Position numbers and translations under genes: made by a program. Under the pieces are notes generated by a model that had not been told where the DNA came from, made no database searches, and saw only the letters and a list, made by a program, of their open reading frames with translations. From CAZKUR01 sp964556005 (GTDB lineage: Bacteria > Bacteroidota > Ignavibacteria > Ignavibacteriales > Ignavibacteriaceae): DNA of 6,482 bases. Shown here in pieces: positions 1-4,040 of the stretch; positions within the stretch are counted from its first letter, which is position 1; the number at the start of each line of letters is the position of its first letter. The stretch spans positions 1-6,482 of the forward strand of contig CAZKUR010000142.1 in assembly GCA_964556005.1 (NCBI GenBank), written 5' to 3'.

Positions 1-24
1 GTCAATCATCCTTCATCAATCGAA

Positions 25-101
25 AATTTTAACTACCGTAGCTAACTTAATCTCTGACCTGGTTGTTAAAAGTTAGCGTAGGTAGTCGTCAATCCCATTG
101 G
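25..101. repeat. ACTACC/GGTAGT hairpin element, medium loop, copy 1
   Basis: Arms ACTACC (32-37) and GGTAGT (81-86) pair. Inside them GCTAACTT pairs with AAGTTAGC across a symmetric GTA/GTA internal loop, leaving a loop of about 20 bases. The sequence from 25 to about 101 recurs at 1154-1230 with very few differences (for example G/A at 88). The flanks are AATTTTA on the left and CGTCAATCCC on the right. There is no T-tract after either arm, so it does not look like a standard intrinsic terminator. It encodes nothing visible and is best read as a dispersed palindromic repeat. Confidence 0.85.
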
Positions 102-136
102 TCATTGGTGATTGGTCATTCAATTGTCATTCGGTA
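97..136. repeat. ATTGGTN heptads followed by two 11-base units
   Basis: Three in-register 7-base units (ATTGGTC, ATTGGTG, ATTGGTC) run from 97 to 117. They pass directly into two 11-base units, GTCATTCAATT (115-125) and GTCATTCGGTA (126-136). The 11-base unit is the same one that forms a longer array at 2348-2402. Confidence 0.75.
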
Positions 137-147
137 GCAATTTCATC

Positions 148-168
148 AATCAACAATCATCAATTCCA
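148..168. repeat. AATCATC-type heptad run
   Basis: Units AATCAAC, AATCATC and AATTCCA follow in a strict 7-base register. The same run, with AATCGAC and AATCGTC variants, is at 2071-2105, in the same place relative to the 94-base duplicated block. Confidence 0.65.
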
Positions 169-190
169 AGGGTCATTCGTGATTGGTAAC

Positions 191-284
191 CGGTTATCGG
201 TCGTTCCATGCAATTATGCATTGAATCAGCCATCCAGAGAAGCTGTCATTTGGATACAAGTTCAGTAATTGCAGAGTTAGATTG
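191..284. repeat. 94-base duplicated block, copy A
   Basis: This block is identical base for base to 2135-2228. It begins CGGTTATCGGTCG and ends GAGTTAGATTG, and holds two small palindromes: ATGCA/TGCAT around an ATTA loop, and ATCCA/TGGAT. Similarity continues leftward into heptads, where copy B has one extra 7-base unit. Read on the minus strand together with the following segment, it is edged by a TGTCATTGCGA...GAAGCAATCT pattern that I recall as a common dispersed bacterial repeat; that link is from memory. Confidence 0.9.
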
Positions 285-341
285 CTTCTCCGCCAACCGC
301 ATGATGACACTAATAGGCGGATCGCAATGACAGGCGTAGAC
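285..341. repeat. Variable hairpin segment after the duplicated block, copy A
   Basis: TCCGCCAACC (289-298) and CGCAATGACAGGCGTAG (323-339) are shared with copy B, but the 24 bases between them are not. Here TCCGCC (289-294) can pair with GGCGGA (316-321). Copy B carries 58 unrelated bases at the same place. The layout is a conserved frame around an exchangeable palindromic centre. Confidence 0.75.
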
Positions 342-400
342 ATTGGTAATTGGTCATTGGTTATTGGTCATTGGTCATTAGTAATTGGTAATTAGTGATT
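342..400. repeat. ATTGGTN heptamer array, 8 units
   Basis: Eight uninterrupted 7-base units run from 342 to 397 (ATTGGTA, ATTGGTC, ATTGGTT, ATTGGTC, ATTGGTC, ATTAGTA, ATTGGTA, ATTAGTG) plus a final ATT. Position 7 is free and position 4 varies G/A, while the spacing never slips. It is the longest heptad array in the left half and lies about 50 bases downstream of the PIN toxin stop codon. Confidence 0.9.
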
Positions 401-453
401 CAGGGGGTATTAAACAGTCATTAAATTGTAGTTTAGTAGCTGTAAAGTATTTA

Positions 454-837
454 TTATAAAAAATGTACTTTAACTACATTCTGTACAACTCTAAAATCAT
501 TATCCTGAGTTACAAGCGTTATATCATTCCCACGAGACAACAAAAACTGATATGAATCATCAAAATCTAATTTGTATTGATCATTAATTCTTTTGATTTC
601 TCTATACTCATCTTTTGCTAAAGTAATAATATCTAATTTGTCCAGGATATCATCAACAAATGTATCGAACAATTCCGGCTTGTTATACTTAAATAAAATC
701 ACACCAATTGAATGTAATGAAAAATCCGAAATAGACATAAAACCGGCATGAGATTCAAGAAAACTCTTACAAATTTCTTTCTTTTTTTGATCCAAAAGAA
801 TTTCCAGAAAAATATTGGTATCAAGAAGATAAGTCAT
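454..837 (-). CDS. vapC: PIN-domain ribonuclease toxin (VapC-like)
   Basis: This is a 127-residue single-domain protein of usual PIN-toxin length. PIN toxins are Mg-dependent endoribonucleases that cleave tRNA or rRNA and are neutralised by the partner encoded just upstream. Visible signature: LLDTNIFLEIL at 4-14 with the first catalytic Asp at D6, the central FDDSYQ (D93/D94), and TQDND near the C-terminus (D112/D114). The middle acidic residue usually near position 40 is not obvious; the sequence there is SISDFSLHSIGVIL (D38), which I recall as typical of one PIN subfamily paired with DUF2281. The ATG overlaps the stop of the antitoxin gene by four bases (ATGA, 834-837), so the pair is translationally coupled. 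The call to the PIN family is firm; the RNA target is unknown. Confidence 0.88.
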   Translation of the reverse strand: MTYLLDTNIFLEILLDQKKKEICKSFLESHAGFMSISDFSLHSIGVILFKYNKPELFDTFVDDILDKLDIITLAKDEYREIKRINDQYKLDFDDSYQFLLSRGNDITLVTQDNDFRVVQNVVKVHFL

Positions 838-1043
838 CTGTAATCTCTAACCTTATGCTGAAGTTCAACCGCGTTAAATTGTTCTTTGATATCTTTCAAG
901 CCACCTTCCCATATAAAAGAGAAATGTTCTTTTTTACCATGAATTTTATAACGGTTTTTTAGAAACTCAATATAATCCAAAACTTCACGTTTTAAATAAT
1001 TCGGCAACGCCTCTAATTTATCATTTATATTTTGTGTGTTCAC
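834..1043 (-). CDS. DUF2281-family antitoxin, partner of PIN toxin
   Basis: This 69-residue protein matches the DUF2281 pattern: an N-terminal helix with LPNYLKREVLDYIEFLKNRY (about 13-32), a linker, then FSFIWEGGLKDIKEQF (about 42-57) and a VELQHK tail (59-64) thought to occupy the toxin active site in this kind of antitoxin. The translation start is GTG (1041-1043), not ATG. A GAAAAGG site sits 7 bases upstream, and the nearby ATG is out of frame. The stop overlaps the PIN toxin start by four bases. The antitoxin-first order suits autoregulation, although I see no classical DNA-binding fold in so short a protein. Confidence 0.85.
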   Translation of the reverse strand: MNTQNINDKLEALPNYLKREVLDYIEFLKNRYKIHGKKEHFSFIWEGGLKDIKEQFNAVELQHKVRDYR

Positions 1044-1050
1044 GAATTAA

Positions 1051-1056
1051 CCTTTT
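1051..1056 (-). promoter_or_regulatory. Ribosome binding site deciding a GTG start
   Basis: Minus-strand AAAAGG is followed by a 7-base spacer and then GTG. The only nearby upstream ATG, which overlaps this motif, is out of frame with the antitoxin, so the GTG is the supported start. Confidence 0.6.
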
Positions 1057-1114
1057 CATTTATAACTTAAAATATAAAAAACTTTATAATCATTTCATTT
1101 TAATAGCTTCAATA

Positions 1115-1152
1115 GTCAATTTTAAATTCTGTAGTGGAACGTAGGTAGTCGA
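1115..1152. repeat. Decayed short-loop ACTACC/GGTAGT element
   Basis: This aligns end to end with the short hairpin at 2033-2070. GTCAATTTTAA, then the loop GTAGTGGAACGTA, then GGTAGT, then CGAC are all kept, but the left arm reads ATTCT instead of CTACC, so the stem can no longer form. It lies directly beside the medium-loop copy at 1154. Confidence 0.65.
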
Positions 1153-1153
1153 C

Positions 1154-1230
1154 AATTTTAACTACCGTAGCTAACTTAATCTCTGACCTGGTTGTTAAAA
1201 GTTAGCGTAGGTAGTCATCAATCCCAGGGG
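1154..1230. repeat. ACTACC/GGTAGT hairpin element, medium loop, copy 2
   Basis: A near-identical second copy of the element at 25-101. Arms are ACTACC (1161-1166) and GGTAGT (1210-1215), with the inner stem GCTAACTT/AAGTTAGC. It is followed by ATCAATCCCA and then by three loose ATTGGTN-type heptads (1233-1253). The 336-base gap between the two left toxin-antitoxin modules (1044-1379) is otherwise the decayed element at 1115, the heptads at 1260 and about 70 AT-rich bases with nothing recognisable. Confidence 0.85.
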
Positions 1231-1259
1231 TCATTGGTAATCGGTCGTTGGTAACAAAA

Positions 1260-1308
1260 ATCAGGGATCAGAAGTCAGAAATCAGAAATCAGATGTCAGA
1301 GATCAGAA
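1260..1308. repeat. ATCAGAN heptamer array, 7 units
   Basis: Seven uninterrupted 7-base units (ATCAGGG, ATCAGAA, GTCAGAA, ATCAGAA, ATCAGAT, GTCAGAG, ATCAGAA) run from 1260 to 1308. The unit is unrelated in sequence to ATTGGTN but has the same period. It lies downstream of the zinc-finger antitoxin gene. Confidence 0.88.
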
Positions 1309-1379
1309 TTAATGGATTATAAAAGAGTCGGGATTGTTTATCATAGAACCAAGCATACTATAATACAAACAATTCAAAG

Positions 1380-1610
1380 TCAAGCTGCATATTTATATTC
1401 TATAAAGCCCATGCTAATACCATCTTCAATCGCTTTTTTAACTAATTTTTCTACAACAATGGAATCTTTAATATCAATCGATTCTTCACCACATTCTTCA
1501 CAAATAAGTGCCGGCACACCCTTTACTACAATAACTTTGTTTCCCTCCATTTGGAAAGTTAAAGTAGTTTTACCTTCTTTTAATTCGGTTTCACAAAACG
1601 GACATTTCAT
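1380..1610 (-). CDS. YgiT/MqsA-type zinc-finger antitoxin
   Basis: This 76-residue protein has the N-terminal zinc-binding pattern of MqsA/YgiT antitoxins: CPFC (C3, C6) and CEECGE (C37, C40), separated by a short beta-rich stretch. A helix beginning near IDIKDS (45-50) follows. It lacks the C-terminal helix-turn-helix found in full-length MqsA (about 130 residues), like the many short YgiT-type finger proteins. It presumably binds and silences the DUF4258 protein encoded just upstream. Its ATG overlaps that gene's stop by four bases (ATGA, 1607-1610), and an AGAGG ribosome binding site lies inside the toxin gene's end. The long plus-strand reading frame over the same bases is a shadow. Confidence 0.85.
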   Translation of the reverse strand: MKCPFCETELKEGKTTLTFQMEGNKVIVVKGVPALICEECGEESIDIKDSIVVEKLVKKAIEDGISMGFIEYKYAA

Positions 1611-1936
1611 TTTAACCTCTTTTTAAATGTTTCATCCCATTGTGACTTATTAGGTTCATAAACACTGATAACCCAAATATATTTGTCATTTTCATCTAAT
1701 GCAACAACCATATGCAGTGGTCTTTTTTGATTTGTAAACCCTAAAATAAGATAACTTTTCAGTGGTTTGTCTTCTTTATATATTCTAATAATACCACAAC
1801 TTTGCAATGCTTCTGAAATCTCTTCTATTTTAATGTTCCTCTCAACAGCTCTTATTAAAGCATGTTTCTTAAAGCGTATATTTCCATGTTTAGAAAATTC
1901 TTGAATTTTTTCTATTATAACAGAATCTTCAATCAT
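1607..1936 (-). CDS. DUF4258 protein, likely RelE/MqsR-like toxin
   Basis: This 109-residue protein matches the DUF4258 pattern: KKHALIRAVERNIKIEEI (about 23-40), EDKPLKSYLILGF (about 55-67), PLHMVVALD (73-81) and IWVISVYEP (87-95). Members are usually paired with a YgiT-type zinc-finger protein and are thought to be RNase toxins with a RelE-like fold; activity here is inferred. H25, R29 and R33 in the first motif, and H75, are the polar residues most likely to matter. Toxin-first order is as in mqsRA and opposite to the PIN module. The start is supported by GAGG four bases upstream of the ATG, a short spacing; an upstream GTG is out of frame. Confidence 0.85.
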   Translation of the reverse strand: MIEDSVIIEKIQEFSKHGNIRFKKHALIRAVERNIKIEEISEALQSCGIIRIYKEDKPLKSYLILGFTNQKRPLHMVVALDENDKYIWVISVYEPNKSQWDETFKKRLK

Positions 1937-1991
1937 AAATCCTCACATTATCTTCTTAAAATTCCCCATTTAATTTCCAGCTTTGCATTGT

Positions 1992-2026
1992 AACCCTGAC
2001 CTTCGACCTCCGATCTCTAACCTCTG
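1992..2026. repeat. ACCTCNG heptad run, 5 units
   Basis: AACCCTG, ACCTTCG, ACCTCCG, ATCTCTA and ACCTCTG follow in a strict 7-base register, just upstream of the hairpin at 2041. The motif resembles the ATCTCTG-ACCTGG loop of the medium hairpin elements. Confidence 0.65.
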
Positions 2027-2032
2027 CTTCCA

Positions 2033-2070
2033 TCAATTTTAACTACCGTAGTGAAACGTAGGTAGTTGAC
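2033..2070. repeat. ACTACC/GGTAGT hairpin element, short loop
   Basis: AACTACC (2041-2047) pairs with GGTAGTT (2061-2067) around a 13-base centre, GTAGTGAAACGTA. The flanks TCAATTTT and GACATTCGTC match the other family members. It is the intact counterpart of the decayed copy at 1115-1152. Confidence 0.8.
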
Positions 2071-2105
2071 ATTCGTCAATCATCAATCGACAATCGTCAA
2101 TTCCA
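2071..2105. repeat. AATCGTC-type heptad run, 5 units
   Basis: ATTCGTC, AATCATC, AATCGAC, AATCGTC and AATTCCA follow without slippage. The run sits between the hairpin and the duplicated block, as at 148-168. Confidence 0.75.
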
Positions 2106-2134
2106 CGGATCATTCGTGATTTGTAATCGGTTAT

Positions 2135-2228
2135 CGGTTATCGGTCGTTCCATGCAATTATGCATTGAATCAGCCATCCAGAGAAGCTGTCATTTGGATA
2201 CAAGTTCAGTAATTGCAGAGTTAGATTG
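2135..2228. repeat. 94-base duplicated block, copy B
   Basis: Identical to 191-284. To its left the heptad run reads ATTCGTG, ATTTGTA, ATCGGTT, ATCGGTT, ATCGGTC, one 7-base unit longer than in copy A. The full identity of the block suggests recent duplication or gene conversion, while the heptads beside it have changed copy number. Confidence 0.9.
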
Positions 2229-2313
2229 TCCGCCAACCTAAGGGTTGGTAAACCAAAGCGAGACCTCGCTTAGCGGGCTTCACTCAATGACTCATTCGCA
2301 ATGACAGGCGTAG
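2229..2313. repeat. Variable hairpin segment after the duplicated block, copy B
   Basis: Between the shared ends TCCGCCAACC (2229-2238) and CGCAATGACAGGCGTAG (2297-2313) lie 58 bases not found in copy A. They contain CCAACC/GGTTGG (2233-2238 with 2243-2248) and AAGCGAG/CTCGCTT (2256-2262 with 2265-2271), so this version has two small palindromes where copy A has one. Confidence 0.75.
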
Positions 2314-2315
2314 GC

Positions 2316-2350
2316 ATTGGTAATTGGTTATTGGTAATCAATAATTAGTC
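2316..2350. repeat. ATTGGTN heptad run, about 5 units
   Basis: ATTGGTA, ATTGGTT and ATTGGTA, then the diverged units ATCAATA and ATTAGTC, keep a 7-base register. The run directly follows the CGTAG end of the variable segment, exactly as the 342-400 array does in copy A. Confidence 0.8.
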
Positions 2351-2402
2351 AATCAATAGTCATTCAGTTGTCATTAAGTAGTCATTCAATCGTCATTTTT
2401 AG
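2348..2402. repeat. 11-base tandem array, 5 units
   Basis: GTCAATCAATA, GTCATTCAGTT, GTCATTAAGTA, GTCATTCAATC and GTCATTTTTAG follow in an 11-base register. The last unit runs into the left flank of the hairpin at 2401. Two more units are at 115-136 and a partial pair is near 5540-5555. Confidence 0.8.
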
Positions 2403-2428
2403 CCACCGGAATTTTAATGCAGGTGGTC
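2401..2428. repeat. Diverged hairpin element with compensatory arm change
   Basis: GCCACC (2402-2407) pairs with GGTGGT (2422-2427) around a 14-base loop. Compared with the other copies, T to C in the left arm is matched by A to G in the right arm, so the stem is kept. The left flank GTCATTTTTA is the same as at the long element beginning at 5556. It lies about 30 bases past the hicA stop codon, but no T-tract follows on the minus strand. Confidence 0.65.
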
Positions 2429-2456
2429 GCTGTTCCCATACGGTAATTCTATTTGA

Positions 2457-2675
2457 TTAAAGCAATTCAAGAAATTTTGCTTTTGACATCCCGGATTTTT
2501 TTATAGCGTTTTTTAATAATCCAATTTTAAGCACTTTATCCCCGGAATTGTAACAATCATACCATTGACATCTTAATATTAACATGGTTGCTTTTACCTC
2601 CCATACGAGCCATCCGAAACGCATAAAAGCTTTTACTGCTTCCTGTCCTTTAATGCTGTATAAGTTTTTACTCAT
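2457..2675 (-). pseudogene. hicA: HicA toxin gene with three compensating frameshifts
   Basis: HicA is a small double-stranded-RNA-binding-fold RNase that cuts mRNA and is neutralised by HicB. The 72-residue open frame starts (MSKNLYSIKGQEAVKAFMRF) and ends (KVLKIGLLKNAIKKSGMS) as a normal HicA, but residues 23-45 are not HicA-like. The missing middle can be read in the other frames: RMGGKSNHVNIKM from 2607 to 2569, which contains the catalytic-His position (SNH for the usual GSH), then NGMIVTIPG from 2566 to 2540. One lost base at each of about 2610, 2567 and 2540 explains everything, and together they restore the frame. As written, the protein lacks the catalytic His and the beta sheet and should be inactive. 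It starts 23 bases after hicB, with only a weak AAAG upstream. Sequencing error is the main alternative. Confidence 0.8.
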
Positions 2676-2698
2676 CTTTTAATTAATCAAATGCCTAA

Positions 2699-2911
2699 TT
2701 AGACGGCTACATGACTTAGTATCATTAATTGATCTTTAGGCAACCGAATTCCTTCTTCTTTCAAAGCCTCAATATGAGACTGAATTGCTTCTTTTATATT
2801 TGTCATGGTTTCTTTAACCGTTTCACCCTGATAAAAAAAACCTTCTAATGACGGAGCTTCTGCCCAATAGCCACCTTCTTCAGAAACATGTATAACAACA
2901 GTGTTTTCCAT
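2699..2911 (-). CDS. hicB: HicB-family antitoxin, short form
   Basis: This 70-residue protein is the HicB N-terminal (UPF0150-type) domain. It shows YWAEAPSLEGFFYQGETVKE (about 15-34), corresponding to the family's A-x-x-P-x-L-x-G-x-x-x-x-G-x-T motif, then TNIKEAIQSHIEAL (about 37-50). It ends soon after, with no C-terminal ribbon-helix-helix or HTH segment, so it could bind the toxin but has no visible DNA-binding part. The start is well supported by AAAGGA 7 bases upstream of the ATG. hicB comes first, the reverse of the E. coli hicAB order. Its reading frame is intact although the toxin downstream is wrecked. Confidence 0.88.
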   Translation of the reverse strand: MENTVVIHVSEEGGYWAEAPSLEGFFYQGETVKETMTNIKEAIQSHIEALKEEGIRLPKDQLMILSHVAV

Positions 2912-3122
2912 TTTAATTTCCTTTTATTTAATTAAATGGTAGAATATCTCACCGCTTCGCTCCGTAAGCTACACTTACAAGGCATTGCGCTATACATGCA
3001 AACGATTGATATAAAAATTTACTGCAAAGTCTTATAGTATAATTAGGTAAAATATTTGACATTTTGGAAAATTTTAGTTGAAAATTTTTATTTTTTCAAA
3101 CCGGTGGTTTTATCTTTCACTA
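2912..3122. other. Intergenic region upstream of hicB
   Basis: No gene is visible in these 211 bases. On the minus strand a TATACT sequence (about 3040) could be a -10 element for hicBA, without a convincing -35. A small hairpin, GTAAG (2964-2968) with CTTAC (2974-2978), lies in the presumed leader. The stretch 3065-3100 is very AT-rich and repeats GAAAATTTT. AAACC/GGTTT near 3096-3108 could pair, but no T-tract follows on the minus strand, so I do not call a terminator for the phosphatase gene ending at 3123. Confidence 0.5.
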
Positions 3123-3941
3123 TTATTTTTTTATTTGTGAACCGTCGATTTCAAACGAGCTTACTATGAATCCGAAATTTTTAGGAATTCTTTTATTATA
3201 TATTAATTCGCTTCCATCTTTATTAACAAAATAGCCACCGGCTCCCAGCAGTATTGCATGCCCTGCTGCAGTATCCCATTCCCATGTTGGTCCACTTCTG
3301 AAATAGACATCGGCTTTTCCTTCAGCTACCATACAAATCTTCAGGGAACTGCCTTTAGAGATATTTTCTTTAATCTTAAACTTAGAGTAAAATTCTCTTT
3401 CCTCTTCATGTGCATGGTTCCGGCTTTGGACTACGGTTAATTCACTGTCTATTCCGGTTTTACTAACCTCAATTTTAGCGGTTTTCCCGTTAAGTATTTT
3501 ATAGCTGCCGGAATCGGTGCAGCCGTAATAAGTTTCTCCTGTGACCGGAACATGTATAACGCCGCAAAAAGGAACCCGGTTTTTAATTAAAGCAATATTA
3601 ACCGTAAACTCACCGTTTCTTTGTATAAAATCCTTTGTGCCGTCAAGAGGATCTACTAAGAAAAATTCTTTCCAATCTTTTCTTTGCTCATATTCAATCC
3701 CTGCTCCTTCTTCGGAGATAACGGGAATGTCCGGGAAATTTTTAATTAATTCGGAAGTAATGAACCCATGTGACTTTTTATCTGCCTCTGTTAGAGGAGA
3801 ATTATCGGATTTAATTTTAATGCCGAAATCATTCGAGTTATAAACCTCAATTATTAATTTACCGGCGTTTTCGGCAATTTCTTTTAAGACATTTAACATA
3901 TCGGTCATTTGTAAGTTGTAATTATCTGTTCGGTACTCCAT
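3123..3941 (-). CDS. cysQ: 3'(2'),5'-bisphosphate nucleotidase CysQ (inositol monophosphatase family)
   Basis: CysQ removes a phosphate from PAP, and from PAPS, keeping the sulfate-assimilation by-product from inhibiting other enzymes; it is a Mg-dependent, Li-sensitive cytoplasmic enzyme. All family landmarks are present: KSDNSPLTEADKKSH (44-58), the ISEE metal-binding acid (E77), DPLDGTKDFI (97-106, ligands D97 and D100), NGEFTVNIALI (109-119), the SLKICMVAEGKADVY block (199-213) and WEWDTAAGHAI (220-230, D223). At 272 residues it is about 25 longer than E. coli CysQ as I recall it. The extra lies at the N-terminus; Met12 or Met15 would fit the family better, and none of the three starts has a clear ribosome binding site. 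It lies 99 bases downstream of the radical SAM gene on the same strand. I see no sulfate genes beside it. Confidence 0.9.
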   Translation of the reverse strand: MEYRTDNYNLQMTDMLNVLKEIAENAGKLIIEVYNSNDFGIKIKSDNSPLTEADKKSHGFITSELIKNFPDIPVISEEGAGIEYEQRKDWKEFFLVDPLDGTKDFIQRNGEFTVNIALIKNRVPFCGVIHVPVTGETYYGCTDSGSYKILNGKTAKIEVSKTGIDSELTVVQSRNHAHEEEREFYSKFKIKENISKGSSLKICMVAEGKADVYFRSGPTWEWDTAAGHAILLGAGGYFVNKDGSELIYNKRIPKNFGFIVSSFEIDGSQIKK

Positions 3942-4040
3942 TTAATTATCATTCATAGTATTTGCTTATCCCATAGCGCCAACCGTATACTGCGTAATAC
4001 CAAGCGTAAATTGGATACTCAATGATAAATAATTTCTATT

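Larger units (their letters stand above)
1..453. other. Gene-free repeat-rich region (composite copy A)
   Basis: No credible gene lies here. Going left to right it holds an AATCATC-type heptad run (about 4-31), an ACTACC/GGTAGT hairpin (31-86), ATTGGTN heptads (97-117), two 11-base GTCATTC units (115-136), more AATCATC heptads (148-168), a diverged ATTGGTN/ATCGGTN run (175-202), a 94-base block duplicated elsewhere (191-284), a variable hairpin segment (285-341) and a long ATTGGTN array (342-400). Only about 50 bases next to the PIN gene look non-repetitive. I see no clear terminator for the PIN gene that ends at 454. Confidence 0.8.
1937..2456. other. 520-base gene-free repeat region (composite copy B)
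   Basis: No gene is visible. After about 55 ordinary bases upstream of the DUF4258 gene, the region is a chain of repeats: ACCTCNG heptads (1992-2026), a short ACTACC/GGTAGT hairpin (2041-2067), AATCGTC heptads (2071-2105), ATCGGTT heptads (2112-2146), the 94-base duplicated block (2135-2228), a variable hairpin segment (2229-2313), ATTGGTN heptads (2316-2336), an 11-base array (2348-2402) and a diverged hairpin (2401-2428). The toxin-antitoxin promoter for 1607-1936 should lie at its left edge, but I cannot pick one out. Confidence 0.8.

Noticed and set aside
342..400. Heptad array as a CRISPR array
   Set aside because: Units are 7 bases with no spacers, and no cas gene is present.
25..1230. 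Hairpin repeats as integron attC sites between toxin-antitoxin cassettes
   Set aside because: The core sites (RYYYAAC at left, GTTRRRY at right) are not matched: the relevant bases are AGCTAAC and GTTAGCG. GTTAGGT at 5699 and CTAAC at 5761 are in the wrong relative order for attC. No integrase gene is visible.
1312..1626. 104-residue plus-strand reading frame
   Set aside because: It lies opposite the zinc-finger antitoxin gene, whose CPFC/CEEC motifs and ATGA overlap show that the minus strand is coding. The plus-strand protein has no family pattern.
2457..2675. Programmed frameshifting in hicA
   Set aside because: Three separate shifts at non-slippery sequences would be needed, each fixed by a single missing base. 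Mutation or sequence error is far simpler.
3093..3110. AAACC/GGTTT hairpin as terminator of cysQ
   Set aside because: The stem is only five pairs, and on the minus strand it is followed by an A-rich rather than a T-rich tract.
3258..3843. Plus-strand reading frames inside the phosphatase region
   Set aside because: They are shadows of cysQ, whose conserved motifs span the whole stretch on the minus strand.
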